A DNA stretch of 64,000 nucleotides from Corynebacterium tuberculostearicum (GTDB lineage Bacteria > Actinomycetota > Actinomycetes > Mycobacteriales > Mycobacteriaceae). The notes under the pieces are model-generated. The model searched no databases. It had not been told where the DNA came from and saw only the letters and a list, made by a program, of their open reading frames with translations. The position numbers and the translations under genes are program-made. The stretch is taken from the NCBI RefSeq assembly GCF_016127015.1, contig NZ_CP065972.1, positions 2,170,001-2,234,000 of the forward strand, given 5' to 3'. This document shows positions 20,921 to 30,371 of this stretch, piece by piece (position 1 is the first letter of the stretch; every line of letters begins with the position of its first letter).

Positions 20921-21661
20921 TTACAGGCGGTGCTTGCCCTCGTTTTGGTGGTCATCGGTAACGCGGGTGGTATCGGCCGGCTGAGCTGCTTCTTCCTCGC
21001 GGTGCTTGGCCAGCTGCTCATCGATGGAACCGAGGAGCTCCTCATCGCGTACGGCACCTTCTTCAACGAGGTCAGACTGGGTGTCATTCTCGCTGGTGGA
21101 GGTGTAGACCAAGGTGGACTCCGGAGCGGTGTGGGAATCGGACTGGAAGTCGTCCACGCGTGGCGGGGTCTGGGACGGCTTGTTGTTGGAGCGCAGCCAG
21201 TAGTAGGCACCACCGGCTGCAGCGGACAGCAGGGCGATGATGCCGGCGAAGATCCAGCCCTTAGAGGACTTCTTATTCTTCTTCTGCTTCTTGGCTACCT
21301 TGGCGGACTTCTTCTTGAGGTTCTTCTGGGCCTTCTGAGAATCCTTCTTAGCCTGCTTGCGGGCCTTTTTAGCCTTCTTGGTAGCTTCTTCCTTGGCGTC
21401 GTTCAGGCGCTCGGTGGCGTCTTCGCGGTAGTCGTTGAACTCCTCCAGGGCGCGCTCGAGGCGGGAGTGTGCGGCGCGGGTAACAGCGCCTGCCTGGCGG
21501 CGCGGCTCGGCGAAGGTGCCGTTATCGCGCTCGTCCATCTTCTGTGCGGCCTCTTCCAGAGCGGTGTAGGCCTCGCGGGACTTTTCCTCGCGGTAGTTAT
21601 TGAACTGGCTCCACAGGTTCGATGCGGTCTTAAAGGCCATGTTCAGCGTGGTGGGGTTCAT
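20921..21661 (-). CDS. Lysine-rich coiled-coil membrane protein, function unknown
   Basis: About 246 residues. Residues 1-85 are helical and charged; a Lys/Ala-rich coiled coil with runs such as KKAKKARKQAKKDSQKAQK follows, then one membrane segment (GWIFAGIIALLSAAAGGAYYWL, about 140-161) and an acidic, disordered C-terminal tail (about 85 residues). The basic side should be cytoplasmic. I start it at the ATG at 21661, about eleven bases after AAGGAG; the upstream GTG at 21673 abuts that site. The basic segment could bind nucleic acid or anionic lipid, but no function is known to me. Confidence 0.65.
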   Translation of the reverse strand: MNPTTLNMAFKTASNLWSQFNNYREEKSREAYTALEEAAQKMDERDNGTFAEPRRQAGAVTRAAHSRLERALEEFNDYREDATERLNDAKEEATKKAKKARKQAKKDSQKAQKNLKKKSAKVAKKQKKNKKSSKGWIFAGIIALLSAAAGGAYYWLRSNNKPSQTPPRVDDFQSDSHTAPESTLVYTSTSENDTQSDLVEEGAVRDEELLGSIDEQLAKHREEEAAQPADTTRVTDDHQNEGKHRL

Positions 21662-21944
21662 GGGGTGGGACACTCCTTAACTCAGATTTATCCATTCGCT
21701 TTCACCCAGCATAGTGACGTGGTGGTTGGTGTACCACCGTTGGCGTCGTGGCGTGCAGCGGGTACGCGCTAGAAATAGACCGCTTGGTTCAGAATCTACG
21801 ATTATTATTCACCTAATTTTTCGCTAACCTCCCAGTTTGCGGGCTTGCAAAGGTATCACCATTGCACAGTCGCTACCGCGCTAACTGAACAGCTTGGTAC
21901 GTTTTTTCTCAACACACCAACGCCGACCAGCAAAGGAGGTGACC

Positions 21945-22877
21945 ATGAGCCCGCGACTTTCGGCTTCCGCGCCCTTGGACTATGAAAGTGAAGAGGAAGC
22001 ACATGCGCCCGAGCGCCTTGCCCTTTCCTTTGAGGTAATCCCGCCGCGCCACGATGCCGATGCCGCCAAGATCGACCGCTTACTAGAAGTCCTGGAAAGC
22101 TATCACCCTGATTACATCGCGGTGACCAGTTCCCAGCGCTCCGGTTGGTTGGAGGGAACCGCGGCCTTCATTGAGAAGATTTCGCAGACCACCTCTATGC
22201 GCCCCCTGGCGCACCTGGCCTGCACGGCCGGGACGCGCGACGAGCTCATCGGGTGGATTAATCGCTTGGTGGATGCCGGCGTGCGCGGCCTGCTGGCCCT
22301 GCGCGGCGATCTCCCCGAAGGGGGCATGCCCGAGCATTACCTGCAACATGCCGATGAGCTGGTTCGCCTCATCCGCCAGCTGGAAAGCCATCAGGCTGCC
22401 CGCTTTGCCGCCGGCCGCCTCGCGGTGAGCGTGGCGTGCTACCCCAGTGGCCATGCCGAATCCAAGAACGAGGACGAAGACTTCGACGTCCTGCTCAATA
22501 AGCAGCGCCTCGGCGCGGACTTTGCCATCACCCAGCTTTTCTTTGACGCCGAGGACTTCCTCCGCTTCGCCCAAAAAGCCAAGCTAGCCGGGGTGAAGAT
22601 CCCCCTTATTCCGGGGATTATGCCCATGACCAGCCTGCGCCGGTTGGAGCGAATGGGGCAGCTGTCCGGGCTGACCGTACCTGAGAGGGTGCGCACTCAG
22701 CTCGCGGCAGCGACAACCCCAGAAGAGGAATACGAAATCGGCATGGAGCTTACCGCCCAATTGGCCCGCACCATCGTGGCCGGCGGCGCGGACGGCCTCC
22801 ATATCTATACCCACAACAACCCGGACATTACGCAAGACCTGTTATCTCGAATCGGAGTAGACAATGACGAACACTAA
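21945..22877 (+). CDS. metF: Methylenetetrahydrofolate reductase
   Basis: 310 residues. It reduces 5,10-methylenetetrahydrofolate to 5-methyltetrahydrofolate, the methyl donor for MetE. The N-terminal LSFEVIPPRHDADAAKIDRLL, LACTAGTRDELIGWINRLVDAGVRGLLALRGD and FAITQLFFDAEDFLRF segments are typical. Start ATG at 21945 with AAAGGAGGTGACC upstream. It overlaps metE by 14 bases, so reductase and methyltransferase are made from one operon for the last step of methionine synthesis. Confidence 0.93.
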   Translation: MSPRLSASAPLDYESEEEAHAPERLALSFEVIPPRHDADAAKIDRLLEVLESYHPDYIAVTSSQRSGWLEGTAAFIEKISQTTSMRPLAHLACTAGTRDELIGWINRLVDAGVRGLLALRGDLPEGGMPEHYLQHADELVRLIRQLESHQAARFAAGRLAVSVACYPSGHAESKNEDEDFDVLLNKQRLGADFAITQLFFDAEDFLRFAQKAKLAGVKIPLIPGIMPMTSLRRLERMGQLSGLTVPERVRTQLAAATTPEEEYEIGMELTAQLARTIVAGGADGLHIYTHNNPDITQDLLSRIGVDNDEH

Positions 22878-25134
22878 CTTCCCCAAGGCGACGATTGAGG
22901 GCTATCCTCGCGTCGGCGCTAACCGTGAACTCAAGCGTGCGCTGGAATCCTACTGGGCCGGCCGCATCGATGCGGAAACCTTCGAGTCCGCCGCACATTC
23001 CCTGCGCCTGGATACTTATAACCGCCTGCGCGACCTGGGCCTTACTGAGGACTACGCCATTCCCGCCGACGTCGCCTACTACGACCAGGTGCTCGAGACC
23101 GCATTGACCGTTGGCGCCGTGGCCGGCGAGACCCTGGATGATGAGTTCACCTTGGCCCGCGGCAATAAGGACACCGCGCCGCTGGAGATGACCAAGTGGT
23201 TCGATACCAACTACCACTACATCGTCCCGGAAATCGCCGATGACCAGGACTTCAAGGCGCATCCACAGCGCGTTATCAAGCTGGTAGAAGAGGCCCGCGC
23301 AGCCGGCCACACCGTGCGCCCGTACCTCGTCGGCCCCGTAACCCTGCTGGCCCTATCCAAGCAGGCCGAGGGTGCTACCAAGTCTCCGCTCGACCGCCTG
23401 GATGATGCCGTTAAGGCATACCAGGAGGTACTGGCCGAGCTGGATAAGTCCGGCGTGAAGTGGGTACAGCTGGCCGAGCCTGCCCTGGTAGCGGACCTGA
23501 CCATCGCCAACGATGAGGAACTGGCCGCTCACACCAAGCGCGCCTATGAGGCCATCTTGGGAGCGGATAACCGCCCGCAGGTATACCTCACCACCCCGTA
23601 CGGTTCTGCACGCAAGGGCCTCGAGGTCCTGGCCGAGCTTAAGCCAGAGACCGTCCAGGTCGACCTTTCCGTGGGCACCCTGGCTCTCGATGAGGGCTAC
23701 CTTGAGCGCGTGAAGAACCTGAACTCTCACGTGGTTGCCGGCCTTATCGACGGCCGCAATGTCTGGGCTGCCAACCTGCGTGACCTGCGCTCCAAGTACG
23801 AGGACCTAGAGGGAAGCCTCGATTCCCTCTCCGTGTCTACCTCCGTATCCCTGCAGCACGTGCCGCACACCGTGGAGGCAGAAACCAAGCTGCCTGCCGA
23901 CGTCGCTACTTGGTTCTCCTTTGCCAACGAGAAGGTTAAGGAAGTCGTCGCCCTGTCCCAAGGCCCGCTGGAAGCACCGGAGGCGTACAACATCAGCGAC
24001 CGCGCAGTGCGCACCCGTGCCGAATCCGAGCGCATCCACAACGCGGCGGTGAAGGCGCGCATCGAGGAGCTGCCGGCCGGCGAGGTCAAGCGCGAGCCCG
24101 CCTTTGCCGAGCGCAACGAGGCGCAGAAGGAACTCGGCCTGCCGCAGCTGCCAACCACCACCATCGGCTCCTTCCCCCAAACCAAGGAGATCCGCCAGGC
24201 GCGTGCGGCCCACCGCAAGGGCGAGCTTTCCGACGCCGACTACAACGCCGCCCTCAAGGACGAAGTCAAGTCCGTCATCGAGCTGCAAGAGCGGCTCGGG
24301 CTCGATGTCCTCGTCCACGGCGAGCCGGAGCGCAATGACATGGTCCAGTACTTTGCCGAGCTGCTCGATGGCTTCGTCACCACCGAAAACGGCTGGGTCC
24401 AGTCATATGGCTCCCGTTGCACCCGTCCGCCAATCGTGGTTGGTGACATCTCCCGCCCGGCTGCGATGACCACCGAGTGGTCCAAGTACGCCCAGTCGCT
24501 CTCGGAGCACCACGTCAAGGGCATGCTCACCGGTCCGGTAACCATCCTGGCCTGGTCCTTCGTCCGTGATGACGTACACCAGTCCGTCTCCGCGGACCAG
24601 CTCGGCGTCGCGCTGGCGGATGAGGTGCATGACCTGGAAGAGACCGGCATCGACATTATCCAGATCGACGAGCCCGCACTGCGCGAGCTGTTGCCTCTGC
24701 GCGAGGAAGACCGCAAGGCGTACCTGGACTGGGCCGTGCGTTCCTTCCGCCTGGTAGCCCTCGAGGCCAAGCCGACCACCCAGATCCACACCCACCTGTG
24801 CTACTCCGAGTTCGGCCAGATCATTGATGCCGTTGCCGGTCTGGATGCCGATGTCACCTCTATCGAGGCGGCCCGCTCCCGCATGGAGCTGCTGGAGGAT
24901 ATCGACGAGACTTTCCACTCTGAAATCGGTCCGGGCATCTACGATATCCACTCTCCGCGCGTGCCTTCCGTAGCGGAGATGGCCGAGCTTATCCGCGCTG
25001 CGCTCAAGCACGTGCCGGTCGAGCGCCTGTGGGTTAACCCGGACTGCGGCCTGAAGACCCGCGGCTACGAGGAGACCGAGGCCTCCCTGCGCAATATGGT
25101 GCTGGCTCGCGATGAGGTGCGCGATTCCCTCTAA
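22864..25134 (+). CDS. metE: Cobalamin-independent methionine synthase
   Basis: 756 residues. It transfers the methyl group of 5-methyltetrahydropteroyltri-L-glutamate to homocysteine. Two barrel halves are visible: the N-terminal [19 protein letters not shown] and the C-terminal catalytic half starting near [12 protein letters not shown] (about residue 430). Zinc ligands are in HTHLCYSEF (His about 641, Cys about 643) and the [13 protein letters not shown]ys near 726. It overlaps metF and is followed by an inverted repeat. Confidence 0.97.
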   Translation: MTNTNFPKATIEGYPRVGANRELKRALESYWAGRIDAETFESAAHSLRLDTYNRLRDLGLTEDYAIPADVAYYDQVLETALTVGAVAGETLDDEFTLARGNKDTAPLEMTKWFDTNYHYIVPEIADDQDFKAHPQRVIKLVEEARAAGHTVRPYLVGPVTLLALSKQAEGATKSPLDRLDDAVKAYQEVLAELDKSGVKWVQLAEPALVADLTIANDEELAAHTKRAYEAILGADNRPQVYLTTPYGSARKGLEVLAELKPETVQVDLSVGTLALDEGYLERVKNLNSHVVAGLIDGRNVWAANLRDLRSKYEDLEGSLDSLSVSTSVSLQHVPHTVEAETKLPADVATWFSFANEKVKEVVALSQGPLEAPEAYNISDRAVRTRAESERIHNAAVKARIEELPAGEVKREPAFAERNEAQKELGLPQLPTTTIGSFPQTKEIRQARAAHRKGELSDADYNAALKDEVKSVIELQERLGLDVLVHGEPERNDMVQYFAELLDGFVTTENGWVQSYGSRCTRPPIVVGDISRPAAMTTEWSKYAQSLSEHHVKGMLTGPVTILAWSFVRDDVHQSVSADQLGVALADEVHDLEETGIDIIQIDEPALRELLPLREEDRKAYLDWAVRSFRLVALEAKPTTQIHTHLCYSEFGQIIDAVAGLDADVTSIEAARSRMELLEDIDETFHSEIGPGIYDIHSPRVPSVAEMAELIRAALKHVPVERLWVNPDCGLKTRGYEETEASLRNMVLARDEVRDSL

Positions 25135-25154
25135 ATCCTCCCTAATTGCACCGC

Positions 25155-25202
25155 AATCCCGGCTGAGTGATGGACAAAAAGTCCTTACGCGGCCGGGATT
25201 TC
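25155..25202. terminator. Inverted repeat between metE and dedA
   Basis: AATCCCGGC pairs with GCCGGGATT across about 29 bases that themselves hold GGAC/GTCC. It lies between convergent genes and overlaps the dedA stop; a T-rich run is present on one side only. Confidence 0.45.
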
Positions 25203-25823
25203 GCGCTGTGCCTTGCGGCGATTATTGATCCAGCCGATGATCATCGGCAGCACGGAAATTGCCACCACGATCAGCATGATGATGTCGATGGAGTGGGCAA
25301 TGCCCGGGATACCGCCCAGCAGTACACCGACGAGGAGCATGGAACCTACCCAGCCGATGCCGCCGAGGATATTCCAGCGCAGGAACGAGGAGTATCCCAT
25401 TTCTGCGGTGCCGGTGGCGAAGGGGACGAAGGTGCGCACAATCGGCACGAAGCGGCCTAATACCAGGGCCACCGGGCCATGGCGCTGGAAGAAGTCTTCC
25501 GCGCTATCGAGGTGTTCGGTGCGCAGGATGCGGGCATCGTCCTTGAAAAGCTTGCGGCCAAAGCGGCGGCCCAAGTAGAAGCCCACTTGGTCGCCGGCAA
25601 AGGCGGCCACCGCGGCCACGACAAAGAGCAGCCAGGCGTTGATGTCTAGCTCGTGGCGCAAGATGGCCGCGGTAACGAGCAGTGAATCACCTGGCAAGAA
25701 TGGGAAAAGCACGCCGGACTCGATGAAGATGACGACGGCGACGCCGAGCAGGATATAAGGTCCAAAGCTTTGGAGCAGCGAGCCTGCGTCCATGAGGTTG
25801 TGGAGGGAGGACAAGAAATCCAT
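25185..25823 (-). CDS. DedA-family membrane protein
   Basis: A 212-residue integral membrane protein. Family signatures: ESGVLFPFLPGDSLLVTAAILR near the N-terminus, GDQVGFYLGRRFGRKLF and the RFVPIVRTFVPFATGTAEMGYSSFLRWNILGGIGW motif with conserved Arg residues. DedA proteins act in membrane homeostasis and lipid (undecaprenyl phosphate or phospholipid) flipping. I use the ATG at 25823, which follows AAAGGA, rather than the upstream extension. Confidence 0.9.
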   Translation of the reverse strand: MDFLSSLHNLMDAGSLLQSFGPYILLGVAVVIFIESGVLFPFLPGDSLLVTAAILRHELDINAWLLFVVAAVAAFAGDQVGFYLGRRFGRKLFKDDARILRTEHLDSAEDFFQRHGPVALVLGRFVPIVRTFVPFATGTAEMGYSSFLRWNILGGIGWVGSMLLVGVLLGGIPGIAHSIDIIMLIVVAISVLPMIIGWINNRRKAQREIPAA

Positions 25824-26002
25824 GTGCGGATCCTTTCGTAATGGTTCTTTTAGTATCCTCCGCAAACTGCAAAGTAGCTGCGAATCCGCTGGGTGTCCGA
25901 ATGGAACCGGTATGTTTCTTTTCTTTTCCTAGCTTCCGGTAAGGAACATCACTAGCGAGAGAGATCCGCAAACTGGGTGCGCAAGCCTCGGTGCCAGCGT
26001 AG

Positions 26003-26662
26003 TCAGCTGGCTATTTGGGGGAGAACCTCTGTCAACGCGCTAAGCGAGCGCAGATCCCCATTCCCCGCACGGTCGAGGTGGAGTGCGTGCAGCCCGGCCG
26101 TGCGCGCGCCCTGTACATCGTTGGTGAGGGAATCGCCCACCATGAGCGTGTCCACGGGGGCCGCACCCAGCTGATCGCAGGCGGCGAGGTAGGCCGCGCG
26201 CTGCGGTTTGGGGCAGCCGAGGTCGACGGTGGGGATGAGGGGGACGTCGGCAAGCGCAAGGCCTGTCGCCTCCAGCTTGGCTTGTTGCATCTCGCGCTCG
26301 CCGTTGGTGAGAACGCCCACCTGGAAGCCGGACTCGAGGGCCCAGGTGAGGGTGGGCAGGGCATCGGCAAAAGCGCGCCACTGCTCCCGGTAGGCGGAAA
26401 GATAGCCGTCATAGGCGGCCAGCGCCTCGGCATCACTCATCTCTCGGCCGAGGAATTCGCGGCAGCGCGCCGCCCGCTGGCCGTGGTGGGAGACCTCGCC
26501 GCGCTCATAGGCTTGAAACCACTTTCGTTCAATGGCCGCGAACCGCGCATGCTGGCCCTCGGGCAGGCCGAGTTCGCGGCACCACTGATCCACGGCGTCC
26601 CGGGCCGCGCCGGTGTGGTCGAGCAAGGTGTCATCCAGATCAAAAAGTAGCGCGCGAATCAT
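26003..26662 (-). CDS. HAD-superfamily hydrolase
   Basis: 219 residues. Motif I FDLDDTLLDHTG carries the nucleophile Asp, motif II is LTNGER, motif III a Lys in CPKPQ, motif IV VGDSLTNDVQGA. The helical cap is of the C1 type, as in the YjjG nucleotidase group. Probably a small-molecule or nucleotide phosphatase; the substrate cannot be told. Confidence 0.88.
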   Translation of the reverse strand: MIRALLFDLDDTLLDHTGAARDAVDQWCRELGLPEGQHARFAAIERKWFQAYERGEVSHHGQRAARCREFLGREMSDAEALAAYDGYLSAYREQWRAFADALPTLTWALESGFQVGVLTNGEREMQQAKLEATGLALADVPLIPTVDLGCPKPQRAAYLAACDQLGAAPVDTLMVGDSLTNDVQGARTAGLHALHLDRAGNGDLRSLSALTEVLPQIAS

Positions 26663-26731
26663 GCCTTCAGGCTAGCGCGATCGCTGACAGCGTTATGTCA
26701 TGCGCGGCAGGCGCGCGTTAAATTCTTTACA

Positions 26732-27262
26732 ATGGCTGGCATGACTCAGAAGACCGCAACTGCAACGATGCATACCAACTACGGTGACATTGTTATCGAT
26801 CTCTTCGGTAACCACGCACCGGTAACCGTTGAAAACTTCATCGGCCTGGCCAAGGGCGAGAAGGACTACTCCACCCAGAACGCAAAGGGCGAGCAGTCCG
26901 GCCCGTTCTATGATGGCGCAATCTTCCACCGCATCATCGATAACTTCATGATCCAGGGCGGCGACCCTACCGGCACTGGCCGCGGTGGCCCGGGCTACCA
27001 GTTCCAGGACGAGTTCCACCCAGAGCTGCAGTTTGACCGCCCATTCCTGCTGGCTATGGCCAATGCCGGCCCAGGCACCAACGGCTCCCAGTTCTTCATC
27101 ACCGTGGCGCCGACCCCGCACCTGAACAACCATCACACCATCTTTGGTGAGGTTACCGATGCTGCCTCCCAGGAGGTTGTGTCCAAGATCGCCAAGGTTG
27201 ATACCGACCGCATGGACCGTCCGCACGAGGACGTTGTTATCGAGTCCATCGATATCGCGTAA
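26732..27262 (+). CDS. ppiA: Peptidyl-prolyl cis-trans isomerase, cyclophilin type
   Basis: 176 residues, cytoplasmic (no signal peptide). Active-site stretches FHRIIDNFMIQGGDPTGTGRG, LLAMANAGPGTNGSQFFIT and HHTIFGEV are intact, with the catalytic Arg in FHRII. It catalyses proline isomerisation during folding. The gene is next to the origin-proximal core in many actinobacteria. The start at 26732 has no clear Shine-Dalgarno; the ATG at 26741 is possible. Confidence 0.95.
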   Translation: MAGMTQKTATATMHTNYGDIVIDLFGNHAPVTVENFIGLAKGEKDYSTQNAKGEQSGPFYDGAIFHRIIDNFMIQGGDPTGTGRGGPGYQFQDEFHPELQFDRPFLLAMANAGPGTNGSQFFITVAPTPHLNNHHTIFGEVTDAASQEVVSKIAKVDTDRMDRPHEDVVIESIDIA

Positions 27263-27274
27263 TCGCTTTTCCCT

Positions 27275-27312
27275 CGGGCCCGTCACCGCATTTCCGTGCG
27301 GCGGCGGGCTCG
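27275..27312 (+). terminator. Probable terminator after cyclophilin gene
   Basis: GCCCGTCACCGCA pairs with TGCGGCGGCGGGC with two mismatches around a TTTCCG loop; a short TTTT follows a few bases later. Confidence 0.5.
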
Positions 27313-27369
27313 TTGCAGTTTTACCCCAAGCAATCTACCGCTAGACCCGCCGCAAGGACTGACAACTTC

Positions 27370-28023
27370 ATGACCATGGTGAGAAACTATATCCGCGCTA
27401 CCCCGGCGACCGCGCTCATTGCCGCCGTTTGCATCATTGCTTGGCTTATTACCGCGGTGCAGGCCCGCACGCTAGGAGTTACCTTCTATGATTCCCCGCT
27501 CGCAGCGGATTGGGGCCTGTGGGGACCGGAATATCCCTTCCGCCCTCAGGCTGCGCTGTCTTCGGAGTTTATGCACCTAGACGCGGGCCACTTGGCGGTG
27601 AATATGGTCATGCTCTTGCTCATAGGCAGGGAAGTGGAGCGGGCGCTTGGCACTGCGCTGTACCTCGCCGCCTACCTCATTTCTTGCCTCGGCGCGTCCG
27701 CCATGATTCTGACATTCGACTTTGAGACCCCCACCGTCGGCGCCTCGGGTGCGCTCTTCGCGCTCATGGCCATGCTGGTGGGTGCTTACCGCCAGCGCGG
27801 GCTCGATCTCCGCGCGCCCATCGCCCTCGTTCTGGCGAATGTGGCCTATACCTTCCTCGCCGATGGCGTATCCCTGTGGGGGCACTTGGGTGGGTTGTGC
27901 ACAGGCATCGTGTTGAGCCTTTTCCTCTATCGAAAGAGCCCTGCGCTTCGCTGGGGCGGCGTTGCTGCGGTGGCCGCGGTAATCCTCGTGCTCTTAGCCC
28001 ACCACGCTGGGGTTTGGGGATAA
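27370..28023 (+). CDS. Rhomboid-family intramembrane serine protease
   Basis: A 217-residue protein with six membrane segments. Catalytic residues are visible: Ser126 in VGASGALFAL, His172 in LWGHLGGLCTG, and the HxxxN pair in GHLAVNM (about 74-78). It cleaves membrane proteins within the bilayer; the substrate is unknown. I start at the ATG at 27370, which has AAGGA upstream; the frame is open to 27313. It usually lies next to the cyclophilin gene in actinobacteria, as here. Confidence 0.9.
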   Translation: MTMVRNYIRATPATALIAAVCIIAWLITAVQARTLGVTFYDSPLAADWGLWGPEYPFRPQAALSSEFMHLDAGHLAVNMVMLLLIGREVERALGTALYLAAYLISCLGASAMILTFDFETPTVGASGALFALMAMLVGAYRQRGLDLRAPIALVLANVAYTFLADGVSLWGHLGGLCTGIVLSLFLYRKSPALRWGGVAAVAAVILVLLAHHAGVWG

Positions 28024-28024
28024 C

Positions 28025-28267
28025 TGTGGAATTTGATCACCGGAAAGCGTGTGCGAAAGAATTCCACAATGGTTATCCACAATGTGGATAACTACATTTT
28101 TGTAATTTACCGAACGCCTTTCCGGAGTTTTCCCTGATCGCGCTGGTCTGGGTCGTGTGAAAGTGTGAACATCAGCTTGTGGAAGCCCGTGAAAACAGTT
28201 ATCCACAGGGTGTTAATAATTGTGTGAAATTCACATTTCACAGGTTTTCTCCACAGCCTGTGGATAA
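28025..28267. other. Distal DnaA-box cluster resembling oriC
   Basis: The 306-base gap between the rhomboid and oxidoreductase genes has four exact TTATCCACA boxes: 28073-28081 (+) and 28083-28091 (-), which form a palindrome with one base between them, 28199-28207 (+) and 28259-28267 (-). AATTCCACA lies at 28060-28068 and, reversed, 28025-28033; GATCAC is at 28035-28040. All three motifs also occur in oriC at 4570-5301. The segment is AT-rich and holds no gene. Confidence 0.8.
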
Positions 28268-28329
28268 CTTTCTACCCATTGTGTTAACAAGCCTGATAAA
28301 TTCGGCTATTGACCTGCATAAGGAGCATT

Positions 28330-29763
28330 GTGGATTATCAACCTCGCGCTGTGATCGTCGGCGCAGGCCCGAATGGACTCACGGCGGCGGCGCGCTTGGC
28401 TATGACCGGATGGCGGGTGGATATCTACGAGCGCGTCGGCCGGGCCGGTGGTGCAGCAGCTTCGTCTACGGAGATTTTCCCGGGCACGATTGTGGATCTC
28501 GGCGCGGCTGGGCACCCCTTTGGTGTAGCGAGCCCGGCCTTTCGCGCCCTCGACCTGGAAGCTCACGGTCTGCGGTGGCGCAATGCGCCTTATCCCATGG
28601 CCCATCCGTTAGAAGGCGCGCCGGCCGGGATCTTGCACGGTTCTTTGGCGGACACGGCGGCGGAGTTGGGAGCCGATGCCCAGGCGTGGAGGCGGTTGCA
28701 CGGGCACATCGTCCGCCACATCGATGAGCATGTGGACAATGCGCTTACCCCGTTGGTGCGGTGGCCCGAAAGACCCGTGCGCTTGGCGCAGTTTGGCGCG
28801 GCCGGAGTCTTGCCCGCCAGCAGCTTGGCGGGGGCGGCCTTTCGCACACCCCAGGCCCGCGCGCTCTTTGCAGGCAGCGCGGTACACGCGATTACCTCGC
28901 CGACCACGTCTTTTACCTCAGCGTTCGGCCTGCTCTTTGGCGGGCTGGGCATGACCCGCGGCTGGCCCGTGGTGGAGGGTGGCACCGGCGCTCTTATCGA
29001 CGCCCTCCTTAACCTCCTTCGCTCCCACCATGCCCGACTCCATACCGGATGCGAGGTCACCGATCTGCGGGAGCTGCCTCCGGCCGATGCGACCATCCTG
29101 AATCTCACCCCGCGCCAGATAATGCGGCTGGGCGGCCTGGAACTGCGGGACGGCACTCGGCGGAGCCTGGCGCGCTGGCGCTATGGCAGCGCCGTCTTCA
29201 AGGTGGACTTTCATCTCAGTGAGCCCGTCCCATGGGTCGATCCGCGCGTGGGCCAGGCCGGCACCGTGCATGTGGGAGGCACCTTGGAGGAGATATGTGG
29301 GGCTGAGGGGGACGTCGGCAAGCGGCGTATGCCTAAGCGACCCTTGGTATTGGCATGCCAGCAATTTGTTGCCGACCCCTCCCGAGGGCAAACGCTGTGG
29401 ACCTATGCGCATGTCCCGCGCGGCTATGTGGAGCGCTATCCGGGTGAGGTCACCGAGCTGATTGTCGCCCAGATCGAGCGCTTTGCCCCCGGATTTCGCG
29501 ATACCATCCTGGCCACCCACGCTACGAGCCCGGCCGATCTGGAGCGATGGAATCCCAATTTGGTGGGCGGTGATATTGCCGGCGGTGCCATGACTGGGCT
29601 GCAAACCCTCCTGCGTCCACGTTTGTCGGCCCATCCGTACCGCCTCGCCCCGGGGGTATTTGTGGCCTCTAGCTCCGTCGCTCCCGGCGCTGGTGTGCAC
29701 GGTATGCCGGGGTGGTGGGCAGCGGAGGAAGCGCTTAGCGCGTGGAACGACGCTGCCAAATAA
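28330..29763 (+). CDS. FAD-dependent oxidoreductase, phytoene-desaturase-like
   Basis: About 477 residues. The N-terminal dinucleotide-binding motif is VIVGAGPNGLTAAARLA (GxGxxG, residues about 9-25) with the acidic end of strand 2 in DIYERVGRAGGAA. The C-terminal FAD contact GAGVHGMPGWWAAEEAL matches the carotenoid-desaturase/amine-oxidase group. The substrate cannot be assigned. I choose the GTG at 28330 because AGGAG precedes it; the TTG at 28309 is less likely. The 3' end overlaps the convergent membrane-protein gene by 29 bases. Confidence 0.85.
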   Translation: MDYQPRAVIVGAGPNGLTAAARLAMTGWRVDIYERVGRAGGAAASSTEIFPGTIVDLGAAGHPFGVASPAFRALDLEAHGLRWRNAPYPMAHPLEGAPAGILHGSLADTAAELGADAQAWRRLHGHIVRHIDEHVDNALTPLVRWPERPVRLAQFGAAGVLPASSLAGAAFRTPQARALFAGSAVHAITSPTTSFTSAFGLLFGGLGMTRGWPVVEGGTGALIDALLNLLRSHHARLHTGCEVTDLRELPPADATILNLTPRQIMRLGGLELRDGTRRSLARWRYGSAVFKVDFHLSEPVPWVDPRVGQAGTVHVGGTLEEICGAEGDVGKRRMPKRPLVLACQQFVADPSRGQTLWTYAHVPRGYVERYPGEVTELIVAQIERFAPGFRDTILATHATSPADLERWNPNLVGGDIAGGAMTGLQTLLRPRLSAHPYRLAPGVFVASSSVAPGAGVHGMPGWWAAEEALSAWNDAAK

Positions 29764-30298
29764 AGAAGCCCGCACCGATGAGCCAGAGAGTCGCGGCGGC
29801 GAAGTACCCAGGGACGGTCGTGGTGCGGGGGAGGTAGGCACTGCCTGGGATGAACCCGGCAATCACGGGCTCGAGGAGGAAGCCAAGGGCGGCGGCATAG
29901 TCAAACCAGCGGAACTGTGCCGAGGCGGCACCGGCTAGGCCCAGTACCGGTCCAGAGACGAGTGCAAGGAGGAACCACTGGGCGTTGTACTCGAATGCCT
30001 CGCGCCAGTTATACACACCGAAGATCATAAGCAAGACGTAGTGCACGACCAGCATGATAACGACGATTCCCGTGCCGGCCAGGAGTGCTTTGAGCCACCG
30101 GCCCGGAAAATCCTTACCCATGAGGTAGCTAAAGATTCCCCACACCATGCCCGAGCCCAAGACGTTGCCTAGGTAGTTGCGCACGGAAAGGCGGAGGGGA
30201 GCGGCGCCGGTGAGGAGGGTGGCGTCGGCAAACGCGATATGCACGGCCGCGTAGGCAACCGCAATGATGAAGCCAGCAGTAAGAATATGGCGAGACAT
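29735..30298 (-). CDS. Integral membrane protein, function unknown
   Basis: 187 residues with about five to six hydrophobic segments (for example AGFIIAVAYAAVHIAFA at the N-terminus and YFAAATLWLIGAGFFIWQ at the C-terminus). No catalytic motif is seen. Similar unannotated membrane proteins occur in actinobacteria. Confidence 0.7.
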   Translation of the reverse strand: MSRHILTAGFIIAVAYAAVHIAFADATLLTGAAPLRLSVRNYLGNVLGSGMVWGIFSYLMGKDFPGRWLKALLAGTGIVVIMLVVHYVLLMIFGVYNWREAFEYNAQWFLLALVSGPVLGLAGAASAQFRWFDYAAALGFLLEPVIAGFIPGSAYLPRTTTVPGYFAAATLWLIGAGFFIWQRRSTR

Positions 30299-30313
30299 TT
30301 AGCTCCTAGATAT

Positions 30314-30350
30314 GAAAAATCCTCGCCACCTACAGGAAGTAGGGGCGAGG
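30314..30350 (-). terminator. Rho-independent terminator of the kinase/crgA transcript
   Basis: On the minus strand CCTCGCCCCTAC pairs with GTAGGTGGCGAGG around TTCCT and is followed by ATTTTT, about 20 bases after the crgA stop. Confidence 0.8.
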
Positions 30351-30371
30351 GAACAGGCTGGGAGCTCTAGC

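Noticed and set aside
21775..21792. McbR-like site (TAGAC-N6-GT) upstream of metF
   Set aside because: Only one half site is good; the second half does not match GTCTA.
28309..28330. TTG at 28309 as the start of the oxidoreductase
   Set aside because: The GTG at 28330 has AGGAG upstream and gives the family-length N-terminus before the dinucleotide motif.
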